From positions 201,001 to 265,000 of the forward strand of contig CAJNDT010005724.1 of assembly GCA_905221615.1 (NCBI GenBank): a stretch of DNA of 64,000 bases. Reading direction: 5' to 3'. This document shows positions 11,077-22,269 of the stretch, piece by piece. The translations under genes and the position numbers were made by a program. A model generated the notes under the pieces. That model made no database searches and was not told the origin of the DNA. It was given only the letters and a program-made list of their open reading frames with translations. The number at the start of each line of letters is the position of its first letter. The first letter of the stretch is position 1. The DNA is from Symbiodinium sp. CCMP2592. Its lineage: Eukaryota > Sar > Dinophyceae > Suessiales > Symbiodiniaceae.

Positions 11077-11424
11077 CTAACACTGGATGATGAAGGCGTT
11101 CTTTCGTTCAAGGAACCCTGCGACCTTCTGACTCTGAATCTGTGAAACAGAGCAGGACACCTCGACATCACTCTGAGTCTGACTCTGAGTCTGCGAGTCC
11201 GAGCATGACATCTGCACATCGCCAGACTGTGGGCGAGGTGTCGTCATAATAATATCATCGTGACCCTCGGCCTTCGCCTCCGACACTGAACCTTCACCAG
11301 AACACTGGGCCTGCTTCTTTGACTCTGCAGCCATTCTCGCATCATACCTGTCGGCACATTCGATGACCCTGGTGAGGCGGTCTTCCAACAGCTTGGCATT
11401 CGCCCACACCTCGGATGATGTCAA
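11077..11424 (-). CDS. Possible exon, Ser/Gln-rich unidentified protein
   Basis: A minus-strand frame beginning SSEVWANAKLLEDRLTRVIE, a helical-looking stretch, followed by a Ser/Gln-rich tail with repeated SQTQSQ. A possible donor (CAG|GTATGATG) lies inside it near 11350, so only the first part may be coding. No family recognised. Part of the Ser/Gln repetition is caused by the TGACTCT word, which is read AGAGTCA on this strand. Confidence 0.3.
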   Translation of the reverse strand: MTSSEVWANAKLLEDRLTRVIECADRYDARMAAESKKQAQCSGEGSVSEAKAEGHDDIIMTTPRPQSGDVQMSCSDSQTQSQTQSDVEVSCSVSQIQSQKVAGFLERKNAFIIQC

Positions 11425-11750
11425 CTAGCTAGTGTTGTTTATTAACTGTTGCAGAGTAATATCACAACAGTCAGTCATTACGACCATCAGCTGTAGCTGC
11501 TGCTGCAGTTATAACGACGACAAGAACTGTCAGACTAATAATAAAATAATCAGAACAACATATTCGAGAAATCATACTCATTCGTCATTGATAGACAGTG
11601 AATGACACCTGCTGTTTCACATCGTAAGTACAGACAGACTCTACTATCTTCCCATCACAATCAATAAAGCCGGGCACAAATCACATCCACAGTGACAAGC
11701 AGATTAGGTCTAAGTCTAAACTCAATAAATATGACTACTGTTAAACGTTA

Positions 11751-12023
11751 CTATCCAGTGCAAGGAGCTGACACTCGCAACTCGTCACGTCTTCGCCTCA
11801 GCCTTTCCACCGAGTATCGCCCTTCGTCCACCCAGTTCGTGATGACTCTCCATCCTTGACGCTTCTTATGACTCTGGGCTGGCTCTGACATCCTGCAGAC
11901 CATCTTGGACTCTAAAAGGGCGGTGACACTGTAACTCTGAGAGGCCGAAACAGCAACATTATTGTTGTGCACACTGCGACACTGCTGTCGTAAATGACGC
12001 AATTCAACCAAGGATTCTGACAC
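11751..12023 (-). CDS. Possible exon, unidentified protein
   Basis: An 80-90 codon minus-strand frame with a mixed composition, including a basic helix-like end (YSVERLRRRRDELRVSAP). Unassigned. Grouped with the other minus-strand frames at 12.2-13.9 kb only because of shared strand and absence of stops. Confidence 0.3.
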   Translation of the reverse strand: MSESLVELRHLRQQCRSVHNNNVAVSASQSYSVTALLESKMVCRMSEPAQSHKKRQGWRVITNWVDEGRYSVERLRRRRDELRVSAPCTG

Positions 12024-13674
12024 TGCCTGACACTGTCCAAATCATGCCAGGTAAGCCACGAAGCAATGGAGCTTTGACCCTGGCACGGTTAGCGTTCGTG
12101 CGGGGTTCGGCAGGGTTTGTTACATGCTCTGTGCCTGTTGCTGCAAATGAATGACTCTGACAATGAATCACAGGTGCACTATGTCATGAAGCAGCAGTTC
12201 AAACCAAGGACAAAACCCCAGGGATTCCTGCTGAATCTAACATGACACCTGTTGCCTGCCACATGGGGAAAGACAGAACAGGCCTCGCAACTTCCCCATC
12301 GTCTGACACTGACCTCACAGAGAAAGGAGATATAATTGGTGCTGCGTTGTGACACTTTCACCCTGAATCATGTCGTCGAAAAGTTAACACCTTCAGCATA
12401 TTCAGGCTGTGTTCCCAAAGCCGTGCATCAGACACTGAATCTGCATCAGAATGCCGTCTCACAACATGACTGACTGAGAAAACTGTTAAACAGAGTGTGC
12501 CAGTAACACTGTACTCTTGCATTGGATGCTCCAAGCATACAGGCAATGTTGCTCGACCACGATGGACCCATCATGTGACATACCCACAAGAGCAAAGGAG
12601 CAACTGTTCGAACGTCTGAGGCTGACACATGCTATTGCTTGCCGGCTTTGGCTGCTTTGCAGCTTCATCGCCTGCAGTGACTGATGCTCTGAGATACCAC
12701 TCCGAATGTCCCAGCACACAGGACTGACTCAGCGACAAAGTCAGTGTCATTGTTCGTTAAATACTGTTTAACTGTGACTAGTGAATTAAATATTCAGATC
12801 CCAGCTCCCTTCTGCAGTTGCGACATGACACTCAGCCCCAGGAAACATGGCAAGCACTTCCAAGCTGTTTGAGGTCACACTCACCCTCTGGAAGCTGAGC
12901 CTTCTGCAAGGCCGAGCAATTGGACCATGACACTGACCTGGATCGGACACAGTTGGTGTATGTGTGAGACAATGATTACGACCAATAGTGTCATAGCAAT
13001 AAATTATACTATTATTGTCTGACACTTCACACGTGCCACAACCATTCAACCGGCATGGCCTCGCCCAAGGTAGGTCGGTGTTCCAGCTGCTCCTTGGTCT
13101 GACAGCTTAGAGGCTTAGAGAGACATGGAACGACTCCACATTGAGGAATCTTGGCTGAAACTATTAATAAGTGTCCATAACCCTCCCATGTGTCAAAGAC
13201 CAGTCTCCTTTCACATAAGAGCCATCAACATAAGCAGCAAAAGACAGTCAGTGCCTCAATGACACAGTGTGCAGCCTCAGAAAATAGTGGCATGCCAATA
13301 CGAAGGCCCAGGACTCTGAGACTGCTGCTTTGCCCAGCAAACGTAGCAGCACTTCGGAGCCGCAGTATGACACTGACACCTCGGAGATACATGGTCAGGA
13401 GGCAGTGCTGTGATCTGAGTGTGCAAGGTGACACTACTGGGCAAAATCTCTCCCGAAGCACGCACGACAACCACGGTTTAACAATGCCCCTGCACACTCA
13501 AAATAAGCAGGTGTCCTTTTTTCCACAATGACACCTGCCATCTCATGTGGGAAGACCACAACGTGACGTCTTCACGTGACACACCCACACTGGCAAAGTC
13601 GGCAATGACTCACTGCAGTCGAGCTGTGACACTAAGCCTTCAAGTCAGCAGTGTGACCACTGACCCTGACATCG

Positions 13675-13957
13675 CTAATCGACATCAAAAGCACGGTGCA
13701 GTGCATAACGCTTGCCCCAACCAGACGTTGATCGCCGAAGCTTCGTCCGAGACCGTGACGCTTCATGCCTAGCAGACTTTCTTGACTTCTTGCCGAGCTT
13801 CTTCTTGGTCTTCTTCGCAAGCACCCTCCTGACTCTCTTTCTTGAACCCTTCTGATTCGGTAGCGACTGTGACTCTGCAAAGAGTGGTAGAAGCAAAGCC
13901 TTGTCGAAGTTGTCTGGTAACACTGGCCGTCCATTGTTTCGCATGTCCTTGACTCTG
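13675..13957 (-). CDS. Lys/Arg-rich exon truncated by the assembly gap
   Basis: A minus-strand frame enters from the N gap and runs to a stop at 13675. It reads NNGRPVLPDNFDKALLLPLF and then a strongly basic tract (KKTKKKLGKKSRKSARH). The basic tail would suit a nucleic-acid-binding or nuclear protein, but this is inference from composition only. The N-terminal side is missing because of the gap. Confidence 0.35.
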
Positions 13958-14057
13958 NNNNNNNNNNNNNNNNNNNNNNNNNNNNNNNNNNNNNNNNNNN
14001 NNNNNNNNNNNNNNNNNNNNNNNNNNNNNNNNNNNNNNNNNNNNNNNNNNNNNNNNN
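13958..14057. other. Assembly gap (100 N)
   Basis: Exactly 100 Ns, the conventional placeholder for a scaffold join of unknown length. Sequence character changes across it: the TGACNCT-rich DNA stops and a different tandem repeat begins, so adjacency of the two sides is not proven by this sequence. Confidence 0.99.
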
Positions 14058-14335
14058 CGAAGTGGCGAAAACGTTGGCGTGGCCGATGTTTCGTGCACGT
14101 GCATGCCATTTGTATTGGTTTTACAGCATTTTACAGCACATCCTGGACGTTGGACATAAACGCGCGAAGACCGACATGCCGTTTGTATTGGCTTTTACAG
14201 CACATCGTGGACGTCTGACGTGAACGCACGAAGACCGACATGCCGTTTGCATTGGTTTTTGGTTTGTGCAGCACATGCTGCACTCGAAGTGGCGAAAACG
14301 TCGGTGTCGCCGATGTTTCGTGCGTGCGTGGGGGT
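14058..14335. repeat. 65-73-bp tandem repeat inside a 228-bp duplication
   Basis: The unit catgccgtttgtattgg ... gcacgaagaccgac recurs at 14102, 14175 and 14240. An outer segment cgaagtggcgaaaacgt ... gccgatgtttcgtgc is present at 14058 and again near 14286. The array runs into the N gap, so its full length is unknown. Confidence 0.85.
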
Positions 14336-14636
14336 CGGGGGTGGCTTGGAGGAGGGGGATGTTTTCCTGATGTAATCGCTAGCTTTCGTGATTGTGCATG
14401 TCTATGCGGTCCCCAGCGTCAGCATTCTGTCGCATTACAGTATGTTACGGTCTTCCAGAGGGGGGGGCGGGTCCAAATGTGTGCCGCATCCGACAGGTCC
14501 CAAACGTGCGCCGCATCCGACAGAGCCCTCAGCTTGAATAACAAAACAGGAAGAAAAATTTGATAAGTTCAATATCAAACATCACCAGATTTACTTAATT
14601 ACGAAGAAGACGAGAAGAGATCAGGCATGGGCACTT

Positions 14637-14820
14637 TTGTTGGAGGGTTGGAATTTCAGCTGGGGGGCTGCATGCCTGGACGGTTGTAAGTCTGGACGAC
14701 TGGAGGAGCTGGAGGGCTGGAAGATGGAGAGGGAGGGCTGGAGGACGGGAGGGCGGGAGGCTTCAGGGCTCGAGGGGCTGGATTGTATGGGGAAAGGCCA
14801 GGAGGATTGGGGGTGTTTGG
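14637..14820. repeat. Purine-rich CTGGAGG minisatellite
   Basis: Degenerate repetition of CTGGAGG/GGAGGGCTGGA on the plus strand, G-rich and poor in C. The frame across it (about 100 codons rich in Gly, Trp, Glu and Lys) is simple sequence, not a gene. From 14820 to 16400 I see no gene. Confidence 0.75.
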
Positions 14821-16432
14821 CTGGAAGCCGTCAGGATGGCATAAGGAGTCCCGCCACAGCCCATATCAGGGTTTGGGCTCGAATCCCCACATCCACAGCG
14901 AACCACACCGATACCAAGCAATACTGCCAATACCCCATCGCTTAATTATCGGTACAAGTCGGTAGATTACATTTGTAGATGGGGGGATAGTGGCGGAAGA
15001 CAAAAATAAAAGAGTGTTGGCAAATAATCCAGAACCCATGTGTGAGAATATGATGAAGTATCGCCCTTTACGTTTCGAAGATTTGAATCAAAGATCAGGG
15101 GCAGTAATATTGTTCTATTTGCCAGGTGAGTGAAGCAAAAACATCTGGCTTATTTCAGAAGTATCGAGATTCTCAGTTTGGCCGGCCGTCGATTTGTCAA
15201 TTCCGTTGCTCTGGCTCTACCTTGGAGCCGTCATTTCTGCATCCGTCATCTGGTTCAGGACGGCCTCTGAACATGCCAGTGCTTTGAGGGACATGCTGCC
15301 GAATCGCCTTCTGACTTCAGCTTGCTGCATGAGTCAGTTTGATATTGTGTCTGCGGTAGTGCGATGACGACCACTGGTAACTGCTTCAACATCAATCTGT
15401 GACGTTTTATTGGAATCGTGCAAGGATTCTTTCGTGCTCCGGGACACAAGACTGGCAGCTAGATAATTGTGAAGTTCAAAACCTTCGATTACCAGTTGCT
15501 TGTCTCGGACATCGTCTATCTGGCAACTGGCAACAGCACTTGGCCACCTGCGGCAACAAAGCACCAACGGCGCCAGCAAGCGCGAAGGTCAGTCCGGGGT
15601 TTCCGCCTGAACGTATCCACATGCTCAGCTTCTGCTACACTTGTAGATGAACTGATTGCAAAAGCCTCGTTTCTCGGCTGCCGCGTAAACCTTTCGTCAG
15701 CATGCAAAGGTACGGTTTCTTGAAGAGAAAACTCAATCATCCATTGCGAGCCTGTCCATATAGCACAGGCGCGACAGATCCTGCAAGTGCCCGCAAATTG
15801 TTCACCTGAGAGTCGGCACAGTCAGTGTCGTTGGCGCACAACCAGAATGAGGCTTTGGGGCAAGCCGCCCAAGCGGAGAACTCGCCTTTGCCGAAGCCCT
15901 GAGTGGATGAGATGAACAGTGTTCCTCCGTACACTTCATACACATACAAAATATACACATAAATACCCAAAGCGCATGCCTGGCTGGTCGCGATATCCTG
16001 TGCCACTGCTTTCAGCGCCGTGGCACTAGCACCATTAACACCAGGCAGCATTGGTACCTCAGTCTGAAACAAAGCCCTGGGAAGATTGGTGCGCTTTGAC
16101 TTGTTAATGAGTTGGATTCATGAACAGTTATTTTGGGATTTTGGGGGATGAAGCCAAGAGGTTGAATTAGGTCCGTTAAAGCCAGCATTCATTGGCACAG
16201 TCCGAACTGGTTATTGTCGATCGTCAACCTTCGAAAGCAAACCTAACCTGATGCTCGACGACGCTAAGCTCTTGAAACCCCGAGATCCTGGGCAACAGAA
16301 ACCAATTGCCTGAATCCTAACACCAAATACACGAACTTCCACAAAACATTAGCACCGGGGACGACACAAAAAATTCAGACCTCCGACATCTCACCCAGTG
16401 ATTATTGCCAACACCAGAGTTAGTTTGGTGCA

Positions 16433-16800
16433 GTGTCACCAGCTCTACTACGAAAACTGCTGCTTGTAGCAACAACCACAACAGCAACAGCCGCAGCAAC
16501 AATAACACTTGCTAGCACCGCCAGCACGACGACGACTACTACTTCTACTTGTACTCCTACTCCTACACCCACACCTGCTCCCACTGCTACTCCTACTCCT
16601 ACTCCTCCTACTACTACTAACAATAACAACAATACTGACAGCGATTACTCATTACTGCGACGGCTACAGATAATGCTACTGGTATTACGACGACGACTAC
16701 TACCACTGCTACTGCTGCTGCTGCTGCTACTACTACTACTACCACTTGTTTTTTACTACTACTACCACTACTACCACGACCACCACCACTACCAGGCTAG
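16433..16800. repeat. Trinucleotide-rich tract (ACA, CTA, TAC, CAC)
   Basis: Interrupted runs of ACAGCAACA, CTACTACT, CCTACTCCTAC and CTGCTGCTG. Frames give poly-Thr, poly-Leu or poly-Val peptides depending on phase, and all are simple sequence. Confidence 0.9.
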
Positions 16801-16858
16801 GATCGTGTATCTGGCGCTGCGCTTTGTCTTACTTTGAGGCCGTAAACTGTGGTTTTTA

Positions 16859-16948
16859 CTGCATTTTCGGGCTTCCAGGTGGAGCAATCACGAGCGTAGC
16901 AATAATTCGATGGTGTTGGAGTTTTGGCAGATGAATGCAATGTTGTCA
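16859..16948 (+). repeat. Dispersed repeat, direct copy A
   Basis: Begins gcattttcgggcttccaggt, continues ggagcaatcacg, and ends ttttggcagatgaatgcaatg. It is closely similar to copy B at 17057-17137, about 198 bp downstream. Function unknown. Confidence 0.8.
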
Positions 16949-17056
16949 TCATGATGACGGTTTTTTATGGTTCAAACAACCATGGGTCTGATGATGATGA
17001 TGATTCTGTCGTTGTATGTTTCGTGTCTCTTAGGAAGGATTTTCATCGGTGGTTAA

Positions 17057-17137
17057 GGCATTTTCGGGCTTCCAGGTGGAGCAATCACGTGGGTAGCCAT
17101 TCGAGGGTGTCGGGGGTTTGGCAAATGAGTGCAATGA
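17057..17137 (+). repeat. Dispersed repeat, direct copy B
   Basis: Second direct copy (gcattttcgggcttccaggt ... tttggcaaatgagtgcaatg). The preceding sequence, a gattttcatcggtggttaag segment, also resembles the flank of the inverted copy near 17510. Confidence 0.8.
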
Positions 17138-17429
17138 TTTTATCATAGTTGTACGTGCATCATCATCCCCGCTCCCCCCCGACCCTCCACCCCACCCTCT
17201 AACGAACAACCAGCTTAGAGACTTGGTCGTGCAATCTGCTAAAAACACAAAAGTAAGATAAAGTAAGCTCGAGTTTCGCTTGTAAACCCTGAAAACCGAT
17301 GAAAACCCTTCTCAAGAGCCACCACACATAAAACGTCATACAACTACAGAGTCATTGTCATCAGACGCATGGTTGCTTGAACCACGACATCGTCACCATG
17401 ATGAATACAGTGCATGCATCTGTATTACT

Positions 17430-17525
17430 GTAATGCCTCCGAAACCTTCAAACAAGTGCACTCGTCATTGCTCTACCTGGAAGCCCCAAAACGTCGTAAA
17501 TGCCAATGAAGACCCTTCCCAAGAG
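17430..17525 (-). repeat. Dispersed repeat, inverted copy C
   Basis: Read on the minus strand it gives ggcatttacgacgttttggggcttccaggtagagcaatgacg, a diverged relative of copies A and B in opposite orientation. Copies B and C could form a long imperfect stem. It is followed directly by the trinucleotide expansion. Confidence 0.65.
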
Positions 17526-17574
17526 TCACGAAAAACGTGGCGTCAGGCAAACCATCCGCGCGCATCCGCGTGCA

Positions 17575-17752
17575 CTACTACGACGACTACGTCTGCGACA
17601 ACGACGACGACCACTACCACTCCACTTCTACTATTTAGTTCTACTGGTCCTACTCGTACGACGGCGATAACAGCTACTACTACTGCTGCAGCTACTACTA
17701 CTAATTATTGGTACTAAAATACTATTGTTATTATTACTACTACTACTACGAG

Positions 17753-17810
<58 letters not shown>

Positions 17811-17829
17811 GCTACTTCTACTACTAATT

Positions 17830-17860
<31 letters not shown>

Positions 17861-18226
17861 AACTGCTACTACAACTGCTACTAGTACTACTACTACTACT
17901 ACTACGTCCTGCTGGTCCTACTCGTACGACGACGACTGCTACTTCTACTGCTACTCATACTACTACTCGGCGCCAGCCTGCTCCTGTGAACCCCTCTATT
18001 TCACCTTTGGCGGCTAGTACTGCTCTTACTACTACGACCACGGCTACGTCTACTCACTACTGTACGACTGCTTCAGCAACTGCTGCTTCAACTCCTTCTG
18101 CTCCTACTACCGCTGCTCCTACTCCTCCTCCTCCTCCTACTTTTGGCACTAGGCCTCGTTGTCCAGCTGCCCGGTCAAGCCAAACACACACTCCCCGAAC
18201 CTGCAGCAAGGAGAGCATGCGAACTC

Positions 18227-18257
<31 letters not shown>

Positions 18258-18349
18258 GACTACTACTACTACTACTCCTCCTGCCGCTGCTTCTGCTGCT
18301 GTTGCTGCTCCTGGTGCTACTGCTACTGCGGCTCCTAGTGCTACTACTG

Positions 18350-18406
<57 letters not shown>

Positions 18407-18480
18407 GCACTCCTAGTTGCACTCCTACTGCTGCTACTCCTACTTCTATTCCTACTCAGTCCTACTCCTAGTCCAGCGTA
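17575..18480. repeat. Large TAC/CTA trinucleotide expansion
   Basis: About 900 bp dominated by (TAC/CTA/ACT)n. Nearly pure runs lie around 17725-17930, 18225-18280 and 18340-18405, interrupted by GCTACT, CCTACT and TCTACT variants. Plus-strand frames read poly-Leu, poly-Thr/Ala or poly-Tyr depending on phase, and the minus strand reads poly-Val/Ser. The frames of 248-299 codons here end in non-repetitive sequence of random character and are not called as genes. From 18480 to 21290 there is nothing I can name. Confidence 0.95.
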
Positions 18481-19489
18481 CTCAAACTTGGATTCGTGCT
18501 CCTCCTCCTCGTCCTGCTCCACCAACCGCTGCTGTGACTGTGACTGCCTGCTGCCGCCGCGCCATTTATTCCCACCACCCCTGTTGGGCATTCTGCGGGA
18601 ATTGACAGGGAAGGGAAAGGAAGTTATTGAGGGACCCAAGATCGCCACAATACATGCCTCATCTCGGGCTCGTACCATCATGGTCAGAAATAGCAATGAG
18701 CTTGGAGCCAGTCCGCGCAAGCCAAACGCAGCCGCGTTCAGCATGTTCGTCGCTGTCGTGAATCCTGCTACGAAACTGGCGCCAGTTGGAGGGGCGAAGC
18801 ACGAGCCGGGCGCTCAAAATTACCATCTGCAACACGCCCACCCCACGGAGACTGCCAAGTCAGTTTCACCCGACAAGCGGGTTTTGGGTGTTCAGTTTGG
18901 CGACGACGGATTCATGCTAAAGGGTATTCGGAAATACCGTCGAAGGGTGGCAACAACGACAGACCGGCTGCATCCTGGCTTTCCAAGCTTCCCAACGAGT
19001 GCTCTTGGCTATTACACACCTCTGCTTTACAACCGCTCGTGACGCCGCGTGCAGACCCGTTCGGCAAGCCAAGAAGCAAGAAGTGAAGACCCAAGACGGT
19101 CGTATACATATGGATCCCAACACTACCCGGTCGTGCCGAAGAGCCACTCGAGGGCCTCAGAACATCTGTTTGCTGGCTGCTGGGCTCCGACAGAACCGTC
19201 TCGAGCCACAGTAGCAAGACCCAACATTTGTCGACAACGCAGATCTGGCCGGCTGTCCTCTGGCGCTTAGATTCTTCAGCATCCAGGGTGTGGCAGATGC
19301 ACCAGTGGCCCTTGGAAAGGCAGTCGTGACAATAGGCGGGGAAATTCGGACTCATGCTGACTCATGAATATCAGGATTGAGCTGCTGGCGTGCACAGTAA
19401 GCCGTACCTGATCCACATGCAGGTAGATCGACAGGATTCAACAGGTTTAGTGGCACAGCGGACACCAAGGCCGTAAGCTGCCAGCCCAA

Positions 19490-19830
19490 CTATGAAGTTT
19501 CGCACCTCACATAATACTGGCAAAGTTTGCGTAACCCTTCCGAGCATTCATCGAAGGTTCGTACAGCTACTTGGCCAAAACAGCTGAAGTGGCCTGCATT
19601 ACGGACCATTTGAGATGGTCCCGAATCCAAGTCTGCACGGAAGATGAATGCAGATTCCATGACTGCACCCAAACGAAGCCCGCTCGTGCGAGGGGCCTGG
19701 ATGACATCGCTGAGATTCTTGCCCTCAAGGAACCTCTCAGAAAGCGTTGCAGTCGAAAGTATCAAAAAGCGACGTGCGCGATATTCTGTGGCATAATTCC
19801 TTTCTGCCGCGGCAGAGGGCCTACTTTGCT
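19490..19830 (-). CDS. Weak coding-like stretch
   Basis: A minus-strand frame with ordinary composition (SERFLEGKNLSDVIQAPRTS, then AVMESAFIFRADLDSGPS) of about 110 codons. It lies isolated between repeats. It could be a relict exon or a retropseudogene piece, but no family is recognised. Confidence 0.2.
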
Positions 19831-20612
19831 CATCAGCATCGAACGCACCGACGGAAAATCAAGCCAACTGATTCTTCCGACAGGTTTGCAGCTGGTGAAA
19901 GTTGGTCCCATGTACCATCCAGGGTGCCGAAATCATTGAAGCGTGGCCGACACTTGTCTTTCGAGCAACGTTGAAGACCCTCTTGTAGAGTCGCGGCGCT
20001 CATGCTCGATCTTTCCCGAAGAGGCCGCAGCTTGGCAGAGAAGCATGTGCATGCTGTTGTAGTCCGGCTCATTGTGGCCCTTTCGTGCGACCACACTGGT
20101 ACTTCGTTTAACGCTTCTTGGTCAGCCGATGTCAGCCCAAACGTCCTCTCTGCAGAAGCAGCTTAGACCTGCTGGAACAGGTATAATTTTGACAAGCTGC
20201 GGGTCGTGTCTTGAGGGAACGGAACAGTTTCAGAAAAAACGTGTATTGGCCCTGGCGTCACTTTTCACTGGAAGTTACAGGGATGAAAGGCGAGTCATGG
20301 CGAGTTGGGCAGTGTGAGAACACGTGAGGGCAGGCGAACCTGCATACACGAATTAGCCTTTGTCATCATGAGCGCCGACCGCTCTTGGGGTCAAGTCCGG
20401 GTAATGCCGGGTACCGGGCACCGTTCTTTCCCCTCCACCCAACATGATGAATGCGGTGATACGCGGTGCGGAGCTTGCAATCTGTGCTTTAGCTTCCCAA
20501 AGCCCTGCCATCGGGCTTGGGGCTGCTCCTGGCTACTGCGTGTGCGCTGCCCCTAGAAAAAGAATTTTAATCAGCAGCATCAGCATCATCACTGCCATGA
20601 CTTTCAATCTTA

Positions 20613-20634
20613 CTTCCTTCCTTCCTTCCTTGCT
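20613..20634. repeat. (CTTC)n microsatellite
   Basis: Five to six units of CTTC. Confidence 0.9.
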
Positions 20635-21299
20635 TCCGCTGGAGATAGGTCCAACGATTTGGCCCGTGCCTTCCTTCCTTCCATCGGGGTATATCGGGGT
20701 CAGGTCCGCAAGTGGACCCTGTCCAAGGCCCCCGCCATTCCCCAACAACAGTGGAATATGGCTTGGGGGTCAGAGGACGGGTCAGAGCCCTTTGGTCGGT
20801 TTAGCGAAACCCCCGACCCTGTACGTTAGCGGCCTCGTCTCTGCGCCCAGGATGGCTAGTTCCTTAGACCCTCGACGGACGCATCTCCCTCGTAAAGCCT
20901 ACCTTTGGCAGCTTCCCCTTCTCAACAACTAGGACAACTACTAAGAGCACAGCCAGTTGACGTCTAACTGCAGGACCGTGCAGATCACCAAGACGAACAT
21001 GCCATTACTCATGGGGCTGCTATGGGCTGCTGCTTGGTTTCCCCACGCTTCGGAAAACAACACGTGGCAACACCGAAACATGCTGATCCCACTTGTGGGT
21101 TTCCCATCCTAGTGGCAAGTAAAAAGCCTAAAGACCCCCGCTGCCCTGTGTTTCCTCAAAGCAACACAATGTTCACGCAATTTCACGCAAGAACACTGGA
21201 AGGAAAGCTAGGCTGTTAGGAGTGTCCGCTTGCCAAAGTCATTACGAATTGGTGGCAAAAACCTTGCGAGTCGCGGGCCGCGGGCCACAGGGTGGTCCC

Positions 21300-22190
21300 A
21301 AAACCCAAAAGCAGCGCGAAACCCTGAACCCTAGAAGAAGTGGGTGGCTGCGAAGCCCCAAACCCGTGCGAAACCCTGAACCCTAAAACGAGTGAGTGGC
21401 TGCGAAACCCCAAACCCTAAAAGGAGTGCATGGGTGGGTGAGAAACCCTCAACCCCAAAAGGGGACCGCAAAAGGAGTGGGTGGGTGCGAAACCCTGAAC
21501 CCTAAAAGGAGCAGGTGGGTGCGAAACCTTGAACCCAAAAAAAGGAAGGAGTGAGTGGCTACGACACCCTCATACTCCCAAAACCCTACTGTAAGCCCTA
21601 AGAGGAGTAGGTGGGTGCGAACTCCACGCTCCAAAAGGAGTGGGTGGGTGCGAAACCCCAAACAAAAGGAGTGCGTGGGTGCGAAACCCTGCAACCCTAA
21701 AAGGAGTGGGTGGGTGCGAAACCCTGAAGCCTAAAAGGAGTGGGTGGCTGCGAAGCTCCAAACCCGTGCGAAACCCTGAACCCTAAAGCGAGTGAGTGGC
21801 TGCGAAATCCCATACCCTAAAAGGAGTGCATGGGTGGGCGAGAAACCCTCAACCCCAAAAGGAGACCCCAAAAGGAGTGGGTGGGTGCGAAATCCTGAAC
21901 CCTCAAAGGAGCAGGTGGGTGCGAAACCTTGAACCCAAAAGAAGGAAGGAGTGAGTGGCTACCAAGCCCTCATACTCTAAAAGGAGTGGGTGCCTGCGAA
22001 ACCCCAAAACCCTAACAGGAGTAGGTGGGTGCGCACTCCACGCCCCAAAAGGAGTGGGTGGGTGCGAAACCCCAAATAAAAGGAGTGCGTGGGTGCGAAA
22101 CCCTGCAACCCTAAAAGGAGTGGGTGGGTGCGCAACCCTGAAGCCTAAAAGGAGTGGGTGGCTGCGAAGCCCCAAACCCGTGCGAAACCC
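21300..22190. repeat. Telomere-like satellite, left block
   Basis: Tandem short units of the form gtgggtgggtgcgaaaccc(t)gaaccctaaaaggag, built from CCCTAAA-like and GGGTGGGTG words. A longer period of about 400-414 bp is visible: tgggtggctgcgaag followed by ccccaaacccgtgcg begins at 21341, 21741 and 22155. The third copy is cut after gcgaaaccc at 22190 by the poly-T end of the retrotransposon. Short frames here (such as PPTPF repeats on the minus strand) are repeat by-products. Confidence 0.9.
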
Positions 22191-22269
22191 TTTTTTTTTC
22201 CACAGGCTTGATTAGTGCTCGCCCGGCCAGGATCCCCAAGCACACCGCACTCGTGGCGAGATGCTGAGG

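Larger units (their letters stand above)
8310..13957. repeat. Region saturated with the word TGACNCT(G)
   Basis: On the plus strand TGAC occurs about every 30 bp, most often as TGACACTG, TGACTCTG, TGACGCTG or TGACCCT. For example 9249-9790 has about 17 TGAC and 11760-12060 about 10, while GTCA is rare on the same strand. The word also occurs twice in every 112-bp satellite unit to the left. It appears in several reading frames of the minus-strand open stretches, so it is a DNA-level feature rather than a peptide repeat. It is not seen at this density right of the N gap. Confidence 0.85.

Noticed and set aside
14860-14910. tRNA-like T-arm (gggctcgaatcccc)
   Set aside because: The T-stem does not pair properly and no acceptor or anticodon arm could be built upstream.
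17725-19042. Frames of 248 and 299 codons beginning with poly-Leu or mixed Thr/Ala runs
   Set aside because: They consist of translated trinucleotide repeat followed by random-looking sequence, and alternative phases are equally open.
21449-22215. PPTPF/THSFLL-type repetitive frames in the telomere-like satellite
   Set aside because: Repeat translation; same peptides in both satellite blocks and no start context.
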